From NCBI GenBank assembly GCA_900545925.1, contig URAZ01000028.1:1-39531 (forward strand): a DNA stretch of 39,531 bases, written 5' to 3'. Of this stretch, positions 17,055-25,292 are shown piece after piece. The position numbers were made by a program, and so were the translations under genes. Under the pieces are notes generated by a model that had not been told where the DNA came from, did not search any database, and worked only from the letters and a program-made list of their open reading frames with translations. The DNA comes from an uncultured Eubacteriales bacterium. GTDB taxonomy: Bacteria; Bacillota; Clostridia; Oscillospirales; Oscillospiraceae. Every line of letters starts with the position of its first letter. Position 1 is the first letter of the stretch.

Positions 17055-17516
17055 ATGCGTTTTTCTGAAAATTTTGAAGCTGCAAAGAACATGGCCGTAG
17101 AGGCCGCCCAGACTGCTGCCGCAAAGGCAAAGGAATTGGCTGCCATTGCAAAGGCCAACATTTCCATCTATGCCGAGGAAGACAAGGTCAAGAAGGCCGA
17201 GATCGAACTGGGCAAGCTGTACTACCGCGACTATGCCGTCGGGGAAGAGCTCGACACTGCCGAGTATCTGCCGTGGTGCCAGAAGATCGACGAGTCCAAG
17301 AAGACCATCGCCGAGCTGAAGGACTTCATCGCCTCCCTCCGCGAAGACGAAGCGCCCGCCGAGACCGAGGCCGCTTCCACGGACGACGATTTTGAGATCG
17401 TTGTCGCGGACGACGAGCCCAAGGCCGCCGAGACGCCCGCTGCCGAGGCTCCTGCTGAGGAAGCCCCGAAGACAGAAGAGGCTCCCGCAGAGGAAGCCCC
17501 CAAGACAGAGGAATAA
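17055..17516 (+). CDS. Hypothetical protein with helical core and acidic repeat tail
   Basis: A 153-residue protein I cannot assign. Residues 1-95 are strongly helical and Ala/Lys/Glu-rich with coiled-coil character (AAKAKELAAIAKANISIYAEEDKVKKAEIELG) and a YYRDYAVGEEL stretch, a layout I associate with small cell-envelope-associated proteins of Oscillospiraceae, where it is often followed by a zinc ribbon; here none is present. Residues 96-153 are Glu/Asp/Ala/Pro-rich and end with two tandem copies of APAEEAPKTEE (33 bp each in the DNA). No signal peptide. AAAGGAG precedes the ATG, a possible TATACT box is at 17004-17009, and a strong terminator follows, so it is a single-gene unit. It is likely abundant and soluble or peripheral; the tail should vary in length between strains. 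Confidence 0.75.
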   Translation: MRFSENFEAAKNMAVEAAQTAAAKAKELAAIAKANISIYAEEDKVKKAEIELGKLYYRDYAVGEELDTAEYLPWCQKIDESKKTIAELKDFIASLREDEAPAETEAASTDDDFEIVVADDEPKAAETPAAEAPAEEAPKTEEAPAEEAPKTEE

Positions 17517-17523
17517 GCCTGTC

Positions 17524-17560
17524 AAAACCGGACGCATTGCTCGCAGTGCGCCCGGTTTTT
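17524..17560 (+). terminator. Intrinsic terminator after the acidic-tail protein
   Basis: AAAACCGG (17524-17531) pairs with CCGGTTTT (17552-17559); further GC pairs extend inward, and T residues follow. It separates the single gene from comEC. Confidence 0.8.
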
Positions 17561-17583
17561 CTGCTTTTTGAAGGAGACGGCCC

Positions 17584-19833
17584 ATGCGACGGCTCTGCCT
17601 GTTCACCGGCGGCTTCGCCGCTGCCGCTGGTTTGTATCTGTTTCTGCTGCACGGTGCGCCAGGCGTGCTGCTCGCCGCGCTTGCAGCGGTCTGTGCGCTG
17701 CTGTTTCTGCTCCGGCGTCCGATTTTGCGCCGGGCGGCGGTCTGCGTGCTGGGCCTTCTGGCCGGATTTGCCTGGTGCCGGGGGTATGAGGCGCTTTTTC
17801 TGCGCCCATTTGCGTCGCTTTCCGGCGAAACGGCGGCATTTTCCGCGCAGGCGCTGGCTGCTCCGCAAACGAGCAGCTACGGGCAGTCCGTCTCCGCCCG
17901 GCTGACGCTGGACGGAAAAAGCTGTACGGCAGTCATTTACTTTGACGAAGCCGACGGCGAAATTCGGCCCGGAAGCCTCCTGTCCGGCACGGCGAAGTTC
18001 ACCACGGCGCAGGAAAAGCATCTGCGCGGCAAGGATTACGATCTGTCGCGCGGCGTTTTTCTGACGGCAAGCTGCCGCGAAACGCTGCACGCCGAGCCGG
18101 GACGCGCTTCCGTCCGGCTGGCGCCTGCTATGCTGGCGGAACGGCTCCGAGCGGCGATCCAGTCCGCGTTCCCGTCCGATACGGCGAGTTTTGTGCAGGC
18201 GCTGCTGCTGGGCGACAAAACCGGACTCAGCTACGCGGATAAGAACGATCTGGCCATCGCGGGCATTTATCATGCTGTTGCCGTGTCCGGCATGCACGTT
18301 TCGATTTTGCTCGGCATGATCCTGCTGCTCTGCGGCGGGAACCACCGTCTTGCGGCAGCACTCGGTCTGCCGGCCGCTGCGTTTTTCGTTGTTATGACCG
18401 GAGCGCCCGCCTCCGCAGTCCGCGCGGGCGTGATGCAGGCGCTGGTTCTGTGCGCGCCGCTCGTGCGACGGGAAAACGACCCGCCGACGACCATCTGTGC
18501 CGCCCTTCTCGTTCTGCTTGTGCAAAACCCATGGTCGCTTCTGAACGTGGGTCTGCAGCTTTCGTTTGCATCAACGACGGGAATCGTTTTCTTTGCGGGC
18601 GGACTTTACCGGAGCCTTTCGGAAAATCGGCTGCTTGCACATCTGCTGCGGAAAAAGACGGCGTGCAGCGCGCTCCTGCGCGCCATGCTGACGGCGCTCT
18701 GCTGCACGATCTCGTCTATGGTATTCGCGCTTCCCATTACGGCGATCCAGTTTGGAACCGTCTCGCTTGCTGCGCCGGTCGTGAACGTGATGGCGCTGTG
18801 GATGCTCTCTATCGTCTTCTGCGGCGGAATGCTTACGGCACTGCTCGCGCTGGCGCTTCCGGCGGCAGCTGGTGTCTGTGCATGGGCGCTCAGCTGGCCG
18901 GTGCGGCTGGTGCTGCTGATCGTGCGGGGCGCAGCAAAACTTCCGTTCGCGGCGCTTTATCTTGAAAACGGATATCTGATCGCAGCAGCGGTCTTTCTCT
19001 ATGGACTTGCGCTGCTGCTTTCGCTGCGCCCGAAAGCCGTCCGGTTCTGGCAGGCTGCTGCCGCAGCTGTGCTCGTCACGGCTTGCTGCATGGGGCTTTC
19101 CTGCGCGGATTATGCGCTGCCGGGCAGCAGCTTTTCCATGCTCGACGTCGGACAGGGGCAGTGTCTTGTCAGCCGCAGCGGCGAAAGCGTCAGCGTGATT
19201 GACTGTGGTGGGCAGGAGGATGCCAGCGGGGAACAAGCTGCGCGGTTTCTGCTTGCGCGCGGCGTAACACAGATCGACCGGATCATTCTCACGCATTTCG
19301 ATGCCGACCACTGCAACGGCGTCCGGCAGCTTCTGCGGCGCGTGCGCGTCAGAACGCTCTATGTGCCGGATCTGTCGCCGGAGAGCGGGATTCGCACAAA
19401 GATTCTGTTTGCCGCCGCGCAGGCAGGCTGTGAGATTCGGTTCGTCACGGATGATCTGACGCTGCCGGATGGCATGTGCATCTTCGCGCCTACCGGCAGC
19501 GCAGATGAGAACAATGCCGGGCTTTGCGTCTTGGCAGCAGGTGAAAAATATGATATTCTAATGACCGGCGATCTGTCCGGGCAGGCGGAATACCGACTGC
19601 TGTCCACGCATGACCTGCCGCACGCGGCGGTGCTCATCGCGGGACACCACGGCGCGGCTTCGTCCACGTCTGAGGCGCTTCTGCGCGCAATCAAACCGGA
19701 GGCTGTGCTCATCTCTGTGGGTGCGGATAATCGCTTCGGACATCCGGCGGACGAAACGCTCTGCCGTATAAGAAACGCCGGGGCGGCGGTCTTCCGAACC
19801 GATCTGTCCGGCACCATCACCATCAGGGGGTAA
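17584..19833 (+). CDS. comEC: ComEC/Rec2 DNA internalisation protein
   Basis: A 749-residue membrane protein that forms the channel for single-stranded DNA during natural transformation. The N-terminal domain (about 1-200, two or three membrane segments and an OB-like part) is followed by the polytopic competence domain (ALLLGDKTGLS, then GIYHAVAVSGMH), and the C-terminal metallo-beta-lactamase-like domain carries LDVGQGQ and HFDADH (571-576), then TGDLS and AGHHGAASS. All parts are complete. AAGGAG lies upstream of the ATG. It is followed after 4 bases by holA, a conserved arrangement in Firmicutes. Other late competence genes are not in the window, so competence is not shown. Confidence 0.93.
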   Translation: MRRLCLFTGGFAAAAGLYLFLLHGAPGVLLAALAAVCALLFLLRRPILRRAAVCVLGLLAGFAWCRGYEALFLRPFASLSGETAAFSAQALAAPQTSSYGQSVSARLTLDGKSCTAVIYFDEADGEIRPGSLLSGTAKFTTAQEKHLRGKDYDLSRGVFLTASCRETLHAEPGRASVRLAPAMLAERLRAAIQSAFPSDTASFVQALLLGDKTGLSYADKNDLAIAGIYHAVAVSGMHVSILLGMILLLCGGNHRLAAALGLPAAAFFVVMTGAPASAVRAGVMQALVLCAPLVRRENDPPTTICAALLVLLVQNPWSLLNVGLQLSFASTTGIVFFAGGLYRSLSENRLLAHLLRKKTACSALLRAMLTALCCTISSMVFALPITAIQFGTVSLAAPVVNVMALWMLSIVFCGGMLTALLALALPAAAGVCAWALSWPVRLVLLIVRGAAKLPFAALYLENGYLIAAAVFLYGLALLLSLRPKAVRFWQAAAAAVLVTACCMGLSCADYALPGSSFSMLDVGQGQCLVSRSGESVSVIDCGGQEDASGEQAARFLLARGVTQIDRIILTHFDADHCNGVRQLLRRVRVRTLYVPDLSPESGIRTKILFAAAQAGCEIRFVTDDLTLPDGMCIFAPTGSADENNAGLCVLAAGEKYDILMTGDLSGQAEYRLLSTHDLPHAAVLIAGHHGAASSTSEALLRAIKPEAVLISVGADNRFGHPADETLCRIRNAGAAVFRTDLSGTITIRG

Positions 19834-19837
19834 GCAA

Positions 19838-20893
19838 ATGGCAAAAAAAACGCCTGACGACGGCACTGCCGAGGCTGTGCGCCGCTTTAAAGCGGATTTG
19901 AAGGCCGGGACGCTCGGCAGCTTTTATATCATCTGCGGCGAGGAGGCGTTTCTGCGCGGCCATTATGTGGACCTCGTGACAAAGAAGCTGACCGACGGCC
20001 CGGCGGGCGAATTCAATTTCCACCGCTTTTCCGCCGACGACTGCACGCCGCAGGCGCTGGCCGACGCGATCGACGCCATGCCTATGATGGCCGAGCGGAC
20101 GCTCGTGCGTGTGGATGATGTGGATTTATTCAAGCAGCCGGAGGGCGCGCGCGAGCAATACGCTGCCATCTTGTCCGATATTCCGGATTACTGCTGCGTG
20201 CTGTTCGTCTATGATACGGTGGAATTTAAAATCAACGGCACGATGAAAAAGCTGGCTGCCGCCGTGAAGGAGCACGCGCAGATCCTGTCCTTCGGCAAGC
20301 AGTCCGAACGCGATCTCTGCTCGTGGATCACGCGCCATTTCCGTGCGCACGGCAAGAGCGTCACAGATGAACTGTGCCAGTATCTCATTTTTCGCACCGA
20401 CGGGCTTATGACCACGCTCGGCGGTGAGATCGACAAGATTGCCGCCTATCAGGAAGGCGACGCCATCACGCGCGGGGCTATCGACGCGGTGGTCATCCCG
20501 GCGCTCAGCGCGCAGACCTTTGATATCAGCGATGCCGTTGTGAACCGGGATTTTGAAAAAGCCCTCTTTAAATTACAGGAACTTTATGCTATGCAGACGG
20601 ACCCCATTGCTGTGCTGGGTGCCATCGGTGCGCAGCTGCGCAGGCTCTATTACGCGCGTGTCATTCTCTCCGCAGGCGGTGGGCAGAAGGAACTGATGGA
20701 ACTGACAGGGCTGAAAAGCTACCCCGCAGGTCTGACTATGACGGCAGCCCGCCGCGTGACCGACCGCTTCTGCCAGTGCGCGATCGAACTGGTTTTGGAT
20801 ACGGATGTTGCCATGAAGACGAGCGCAGGCGAGCAAGAGCAGCTTCTGGAACTGCTCCTCGTCCGGCTTGCGCAGGAGGCGCAGCATGGATAA
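19838..20893 (+). CDS. holA: DNA polymerase III subunit delta
   Basis: A 351-residue clamp-loader subunit that opens the beta sliding clamp. The family pattern is recognisable: FYIICGEEAFLRGHYVD near the N-terminus, LVRVDDVDLF, CVLFVYDTVEFKINGTMKKL, and the C-terminal region AVLGAIGAQLRRLYYAR. No Walker motif is expected or seen. It starts 4 bases after comEC behind a GGGGG run and overlaps the next gene by 8 bases. Length is typical. It is cytoplasmic and essential in related bacteria. Confidence 0.93.
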   Translation: MAKKTPDDGTAEAVRRFKADLKAGTLGSFYIICGEEAFLRGHYVDLVTKKLTDGPAGEFNFHRFSADDCTPQALADAIDAMPMMAERTLVRVDDVDLFKQPEGAREQYAAILSDIPDYCCVLFVYDTVEFKINGTMKKLAAAVKEHAQILSFGKQSERDLCSWITRHFRAHGKSVTDELCQYLIFRTDGLMTTLGGEIDKIAAYQEGDAITRGAIDAVVIPALSAQTFDISDAVVNRDFEKALFKLQELYAMQTDPIAVLGAIGAQLRRLYYARVILSAGGGQKELMELTGLKSYPAGLTMTAARRVTDRFCQCAIELVLDTDVAMKTSAGEQEQLLELLLVRLAQEAQHG

Positions 20894-21497
20894 GCAGAAG
20901 CTTCGGCAGGCCATTGTCGTTGAGGGGAAATACGACCAGAACACACTCCGCCAGATCGTTGATGCGCCGATTTTTACAACAAACGGCTTCGCCGATATGA
21001 AAGACCCGGCGCTTCTGCACCTGCTGCGGCAGGCCGCGCAGACGACCGGCCTCATCATCCTGACCGATTCGGACGGCGCGGGCTTTCTCATCCGCAACAC
21101 GCTCAAAAGCGCATTGCCGGAGCAGGGCGTGCTGCACGCCTATATTCCGGATCTTCCCGGCAAGGAGCGGCGCAAGGCCGTGCCCGGCAAGGAGGGGCTT
21201 CTCGGCGTAGAGGGCATGACGCCCGAAATTCTTCTCAAGGCCCTGCGCAATGCGGGCGCGGAGTTTGAGGACGGCAGCGCGCCTTCATCCGCGAAAACGC
21301 CCATCACCAAGCAGGATCTGTTCGTTCTCGGCCTTTCCGGAGGTCCGGAAAGCACAAAGAAGCGCGCCGCGCTTCTATCCGCACTCAGCCTGCCTGCGCA
21401 TATGAGCGCAAATGCGCTGCTGCAGGCGCTGAACGTCCTGTTTTCCCACGACGAGTTTTTCTCACAGGCCCACCATATTTTGGACAGATCAGAATAA
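20886..21497 (+). CDS. rnmV: Ribonuclease M5-like Toprim protein (DUF4093)
   Basis: A 203-residue protein with an N-terminal Toprim domain: IVVEGKYD (E13) and TDSDGAG (D61, D63) are the metal-binding residues. This is the RNase M5 type that matures 5S rRNA in Bacillus; the C-terminal half (ITKQDLFVLGLSGGPESTKKR) fits the DUF4093 part of the Clostridial form. It is slightly longer than the Bacillus enzyme (about 185). The start is inside the end of holA with an 8-base overlap, so translation is coupled. No 5S rRNA gene is in the window. The RNase M5 identity is good by motif but not certain, since other Toprim proteins share the core. Confidence 0.82.
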   Translation: MDKQKLRQAIVVEGKYDQNTLRQIVDAPIFTTNGFADMKDPALLHLLRQAAQTTGLIILTDSDGAGFLIRNTLKSALPEQGVLHAYIPDLPGKERRKAVPGKEGLLGVEGMTPEILLKALRNAGAEFEDGSAPSSAKTPITKQDLFVLGLSGGPESTKKRAALLSALSLPAHMSANALLQALNVLFSHDEFFSQAHHILDRSE

Positions 21498-21498
21498 A

Positions 21499-21518
21499 AG
21501 ACCGCCCGCGGGCGGTCT
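21499..21518 (+). terminator. 20-bp GC palindrome after the RNase M5-like gene
   Basis: AGACCGCCCG joined to its exact complement CGGGCGGTCT, directly after the stop codon. No T-run follows at once, so it may be an end-protecting hairpin rather than a full terminator. Confidence 0.5.
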
Positions 21519-21600
21519 GGCCGTTCAAGATATCTGCATTTTTATAAAGTGAGTACATGTTCCGTAACGCCTCATAAAACGGACTTCCCAGATATACGAT

Positions 21601-21634
21601 GCCCGGCCGCTGCTGCAGCAGCGGCCGGGCTTTT
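21601..21634. terminator. 30-bp perfect palindrome with TTTT, between convergent genes
   Basis: Positions 21601-21630 are self-complementary (GCCCGGCCGCTGCTG and its complement) and TTTT follows on the plus strand. Lying between the RNase M5-like gene and the end of the rhamnose operon, it is well placed to end the plus-strand transcript; on the minus strand it has no T-run but could block or stabilise the rhaD end. Confidence 0.7.
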
Positions 21635-21637
21635 GGC

Positions 21638-22717
21638 TCAGGCTTTCTTTCCGGCAAGGGACTTGCGGTATTTTTCGCTTTCCCAGTTGGCAATGAACTT
21701 CTTCGCGGCTTCGCCCATGGTGGACAGTTCATAACCCGACTTGCGGATATGCTCCATGACGAAGAAGACTGCCGTGAGCGTTTCCGTCAGCGTCAGGGCT
21801 TTTTTCGCGTCCATCTGCATGAGCATTTCGCCCGTTTTGCTGCTGGCGACGGCCTGTCCGTCTTCGAGAACCTCTTTATTGAGGAAGAACGTGTCCGTCA
21901 GGAAGACCATCTGGTCGGGATACAGCGGCTGGGTCATCAAAAATTCCTGCGAATAGCCGCCGGTTTGGAACTGATCTGCCAGATACGGCACGTCGGCGGC
22001 ATAAATACCGGCGGCCATTTCACGCACGGCGATCTTGGGGAACGACGTGCCGGTCAAGCCGAACATGCGGGCCAGCCGTTCGTTTGCATCGGTGTGGATG
22101 GCAAGCGCGGTATCCGGGTCATCGTCATGGACGATAATGCCGTGGTTCTGCATGAGAATGACGGACGGAACCTTGCCGGTTTCTTTTTCTACGCGGCGCA
22201 ATTCATCCCGAATGGCGAAGGTCAGGTTTGCGCCGGGATCGGTGTAGGGCACCCAGCCCCAGGTGTAATTGGCTCCCGCGAATGCCTGTGCCGCGATTGG
22301 ACGGCAGGCTGTGGAACAGGCGGCGAGATTGGCATAGACGCTGTGCGTGTGCACCACGAAGGTCTTGAGGATGGAATGGAAGCCCGCCTCGACAGACGGA
22401 CGCAGGTCAGCAAGACCGTCAATATGGCGCACGTCGGCCTTTGCGCGGGCGGAGCCCTCTTTTTCAACGTCCGCAAGCGCAGACGGATCGGTTGTCAGAT
22501 AGAAATTCCGCAGATCAGCCCCGTCCAGCACGGCATAAGCCTTATCCGGACGGATATCGGACAGACAGAAGCCGGAGGCCTTGATCGCCATCAGCCCGCC
22601 GGGCAGCTTGACGGAGGTGTTGCCTCCGCCGCCTTGCACATAGTCGGCGCGTGCGCCCGTAGACTGGGAAACGCGGGCGAAATCGGAAAGCAGCTTTGCG
22701 TGTTCTTCAAAAAACAT
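21638..22717 (-). CDS. Class II aldolase of the rhamnose operon
   Basis: A 359-residue class II aldolase/adducin-fold protein. Glycine-rich GGGGNTSVK lies at 29-37, Glu110 in SVEAGFH and the zinc-binding His in VHTHS (H123, H125) and NHG (H192). Being the last gene of an operon with rhamnose isomerase and mutarotase, it should act on L-rhamnulose or its 1-phosphate. It is longer than the ordinary RhaD (about 275 residues) and resembles the N-terminal aldolase part of the large bifunctional rhamnulose-phosphate aldolase/dehydrogenase (YuxG type), here without the dehydrogenase domain. The ATG at 22717 is chosen over 22723 because it lies 9 bases after AGGGGTG. It follows rhaA by 13 bases. Substrate and phosphorylation state are open because no kinase gene is present. 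Confidence 0.82.
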   Translation of the reverse strand: MFFEEHAKLLSDFARVSQSTGARADYVQGGGGNTSVKLPGGLMAIKASGFCLSDIRPDKAYAVLDGADLRNFYLTTDPSALADVEKEGSARAKADVRHIDGLADLRPSVEAGFHSILKTFVVHTHSVYANLAACSTACRPIAAQAFAGANYTWGWVPYTDPGANLTFAIRDELRRVEKETGKVPSVILMQNHGIIVHDDDPDTALAIHTDANERLARMFGLTGTSFPKIAVREMAAGIYAADVPYLADQFQTGGYSQEFLMTQPLYPDQMVFLTDTFFLNKEVLEDGQAVASSKTGEMLMQMDAKKALTLTETLTAVFFVMEHIRKSGYELSTMGEAAKKFIANWESEKYRKSLAGKKA

Positions 22718-22730
22718 TCCCATTCACCCC

Positions 22731-23966
22731 TTACCGCTTGCTCAGCACGTCGGCCTCGTAGCGCTTGATCTCAGCAAAGTAATCCTGCGGGATGCTCTCG
22801 CGGCGCAGATACTCCTCCCAGACCGCGCCGAACGGCATGGTCTTGAGTTCTTCCTGCCGAACCATCAGCTCGGTGAAGTTATTTGTATCCTGAAGTGCCT
22901 TCAGCGTCTTCGGCTCCAGCAGGGCGTACAGAAGCGCTTTCTGCACGGAATGCAGGCCCGTGACCCATGCGGAAATGCGGTTGATGGAGGCATCAAAATA
23001 GTCCGTTGCGAGGAACACGCGGTCCAGCGCGTCTGCGCGGACGACCTCTTTCATCATTTCGCGCGTTTCGTCGTCAAACAGTACCACATGGTCGCTGTCC
23101 CAGCGCATGGGGCGGGTGATGTGCAGCGCCAGCCGGTCGTTGAACAGGAGCATGGAACTGATCTTGTCGGAGACAAGCTCCGTCGGGTGATAGTGACCGT
23201 TGTCCATGAGCGGGGTGATATGGCGGGTATTGACATAGTTCGTGCAGAACTCTGCCGAGCCGACGGTGTAGGCTTCCAGACCAATGCCGAAGACCTTGGA
23301 CTCGATGCACGGGAAAACCTTTGTCTTGTCATACGGGACAGACAGGATCTCATCCATCGACTGCGCGTAGCGGCGGCGGGGGGAGAGGCGGTCTGCCGGG
23401 TAATCCTTATAGCCGTCGGGAATCCAGAAGTTGATGACGCAGGGCTTGCCGGTTTCTTCGGCGAAATACTCCGCAATGGCCATGCAGCGCTTGCCGTGTT
23501 CGACCCAGAATTTGCGGACCGTCTCGTCCGGGGACGAGAGCGTCAGACCGTCCTTGACCATGGAGTGGGAGAAGAACGTCGGGTTAAAGTCGATGCCGAG
23601 GCCGCGTTCTTTGGCATAGGCGACCCAGCGGGAAAAATGCTTCGGCTGGATGGCGTCGCGGTCGGCGAACTCGCCACCTTCAAAAATAGCGTAGCTTGCA
23701 TGCAGATTCAGTTTCTTTTTGCCCGGCGTCAGGCGCAGAACTTCGTCAAAGTCCGCCATCAGCTGCTCGGGCGTGGTAGCCTTGCCGGGATAGTTGCCGG
23801 TGGTCTGGATGCCGCCGGAGAGCGCCTCCTTCGCGTCAAAGCCGACGACGTCGTCGCCCTGCCAGCAGTGAACGGAGACGGTTACGTTTTTCAGTGTTTC
23901 CAATACGGCCTCGGTATCGACACCGAGCGCGGTGTAGCGTTCTTTTGCAAGTGTATAAGCGTTCAT
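22731..23966 (-). CDS. rhaA: L-rhamnose isomerase
   Basis: A 411-residue cytoplasmic enzyme that interconverts L-rhamnose and L-rhamnulose. The N-terminus (VSVHCWQGDDVVGFD) and the barrel motifs LNLHASYAIF and HYHPTE, with the cluster of metal-binding Glu/Asp/His residues, identify the RhaA family, and the length fits (about 415-420). GAGGAAC lies before the ATG. It is the middle gene of rhaM-rhaA-aldolase, 12 bases from rhaM. The expected regulator is the divergent AraC-type protein. Confidence 0.95.
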   Translation of the reverse strand: MNAYTLAKERYTALGVDTEAVLETLKNVTVSVHCWQGDDVVGFDAKEALSGGIQTTGNYPGKATTPEQLMADFDEVLRLTPGKKKLNLHASYAIFEGGEFADRDAIQPKHFSRWVAYAKERGLGIDFNPTFFSHSMVKDGLTLSSPDETVRKFWVEHGKRCMAIAEYFAEETGKPCVINFWIPDGYKDYPADRLSPRRRYAQSMDEILSVPYDKTKVFPCIESKVFGIGLEAYTVGSAEFCTNYVNTRHITPLMDNGHYHPTELVSDKISSMLLFNDRLALHITRPMRWDSDHVVLFDDETREMMKEVVRADALDRVFLATDYFDASINRISAWVTGLHSVQKALLYALLEPKTLKALQDTNNFTELMVRQEELKTMPFGAVWEEYLRRESIPQDYFAEIKRYEADVLSKR

Positions 23967-23978
23967 ATTCGTTCCTCC

Positions 23979-24293
23979 TCAGTCAAAAAAGAAAACCTGT
24001 TTCATAAGCGGCTGCGCGCCGGTTTCCGGATCCATCTCCATCAGCATGACGTCCTTCATATACTCGTTCCAGCGGTCCACGACCGGACTTTCGGCCTGCA
24101 CGCGGGCGGCCTCGGCGATGCTGTCGCACTCGTAATAGCCGAACAACTCATTACCGACGTTCCAGATCGTGTAGTTGCGGATGCCGGCCTGATGCAGCAC
24201 GTCTTTCATCTCCGGCCAGATCTCGTTGTGGCGGCGGATATATTCCGGAAGCTTCCCCGGAAGAACCGTCGCTTTCCATGCGTAGCGTTCCAT
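23979..24293 (-). CDS. rhaM: L-rhamnose mutarotase
   Basis: A 104-residue enzyme that converts the anomers of L-rhamnose before isomerisation. The motifs WKATVLPGKLPEYIRRHNEIWPEM and GYYECDS are typical of RhaM, and the length matches. The ATG at 24293 has AGGAGG upstream; a longer in-frame reading that starts at 24332 overlaps the promoter and is rejected. It is the first gene of the rhamnose operon and faces the AraC-type regulator across 120 bases. Confidence 0.93.
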   Translation of the reverse strand: MERYAWKATVLPGKLPEYIRRHNEIWPEMKDVLHQAGIRNYTIWNVGNELFGYYECDSIAEAARVQAESPVVDRWNEYMKDVMLMEMDPETGAQPLMKQVFFFD

Positions 24294-24343
24294 CTGAATC
24301 CCTCCTGAAAAAATAGGACTTTCTAGTTTCAATTATAGAAAAA

Positions 24344-24371
24344 CAAGCCCAGGTATGGTATCATAGGCTTG
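24344..24371. promoter_or_regulatory. Candidate operator between the rhamnose operon and its AraC-type regulator
   Basis: CAAGCC (24344-24349) and GGCTTG (24366-24371) form an inverted repeat with a 16-base spacer in the divergent promoter region. On the minus strand a TATAAT-like box (about 24334-24339) has no good -35, as expected for an activator-dependent promoter. The link to the regulator is inference from position. Confidence 0.45.
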
Positions 24372-24413
24372 CCTTGAAATATCAAAATCTTGCTGTCTTT
24401 GGAGGCGCGCGGC

Positions 24414-25292
24414 ATGGAAGTTCTGCACTACAATCTCGATATGACGCCGGAGTCTGAGTGGAAAATTGTCTCGGCGGGCGCATTTGCCCGCGACAATCTG
24501 CTGTATTTGCAGGAGGCGGGGCATTTTATTTCTGGTGCAAATTACTATACTGTCCGAAAGGATTTGGATTCCTACCTTGTCAAGCTGACGCTTTCTGGGG
24601 CCGGAATATTGGAATATGGCGGCGAAACCTATCGGCTTCCTGCCGGAAGCTTTTTTTGGATTGACTGCCGTGCGCCGCAGCATTATTATACCGCGCCGGA
24701 CGCGGGACAGTGGGATGTTCTATGGTTTCACTTCTGCGGCGCGACGGCGGGGGCGTATTATCAGGCGTTTTTAGACCAGACGCAGGGCCGGGCTGCGGCT
24801 TCGCTGCCGGTCGATAGTCCGGTGTCTGCGCAGATGAGCGCGCTTCTGGCGCTGGCTGGGGAGGACGGCGGCGGGCTTGGCCGTGATCTGGATGCGTCGG
24901 CGCTCATGACGGCGATCCTCTGCAGCCTGATCCACGGTGCAGCGCGGCAGCGCCTGCAGCCGGTTCCTGCGGTCTTGCAGAAGGTGCGGCAGTATCTGCA
25001 CGAGCAGTACGCGCAAAAAATTACGCTCGATACGCTCTCAGCGCGCTATAACATCAGCAAATACCATCTCCAACGGAGTTTCCAGCGGTATTTCGGCCAG
25101 TCGCCGGGCGAATATCTGACCCGCCTGCGCCTGACCCGCGCCAAGGAACTGCTGCGCGCGACCGACCTGCCGGTGTCCGAGGTCGCCTACCGTGTCGGCA
25201 TGGAGAACACCAGCTATTTTATCAGCGTCTTCCGCGCCCGCGAGGGCGCTACGCCCCAGCAGTACCGCCGCCGTTGGTCGCCGGTGGCATAA
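24414..25292 (+). CDS. AraC-family transcriptional regulator, probable activator of the rhamnose operon
   Basis: A 292-residue cytoplasmic regulator. The N-terminal half (about 1-150) is a cupin-type sugar-binding domain (GAGILEYGGETYRLPAGSFFWID), and the last 100 residues are a double helix-turn-helix: ITLDTLSARYNISKYHLQR, then VSEVAYRVGMENTSYFISVF with the FISVFR and ATPQQYRR endings of the AraC family. The start at 24414 has GGAGG 8 bases upstream. It is divergent from rhaM, and that position implies control of the rhamnose genes, probably in response to L-rhamnose. Its last 44 bases overlap the end of the convergent pseudouridine synthase gene. Confidence 0.92.
   Translation: MEVLHYNLDMTPESEWKIVSAGAFARDNLLYLQEAGHFISGANYYTVRKDLDSYLVKLTLSGAGILEYGGETYRLPAGSFFWIDCRAPQHYYTAPDAGQWDVLWFHFCGATAGAYYQAFLDQTQGRAAASLPVDSPVSAQMSALLALAGEDGGGLGRDLDASALMTAILCSLIHGAARQRLQPVPAVLQKVRQYLHEQYAQKITLDTLSARYNISKYHLQRSFQRYFGQSPGEYLTRLRLTRAKELLRATDLPVSEVAYRVGMENTSYFISVFRAREGATPQQYRRRWSPVA

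Noticed and set aside
17431..17516. The GC-rich tandem repeat in the acidic tail as a mobile or CRISPR repeat
   Set aside because: It is in frame and codes APAEEAPKTEE copies; an internal protein repeat.
16668..17606. A 312-codon minus-strand frame across lgt and the acidic-tail gene
   Set aside because: It crosses two genes and a terminator and consists of Gly/Leu-rich shadow sequence.
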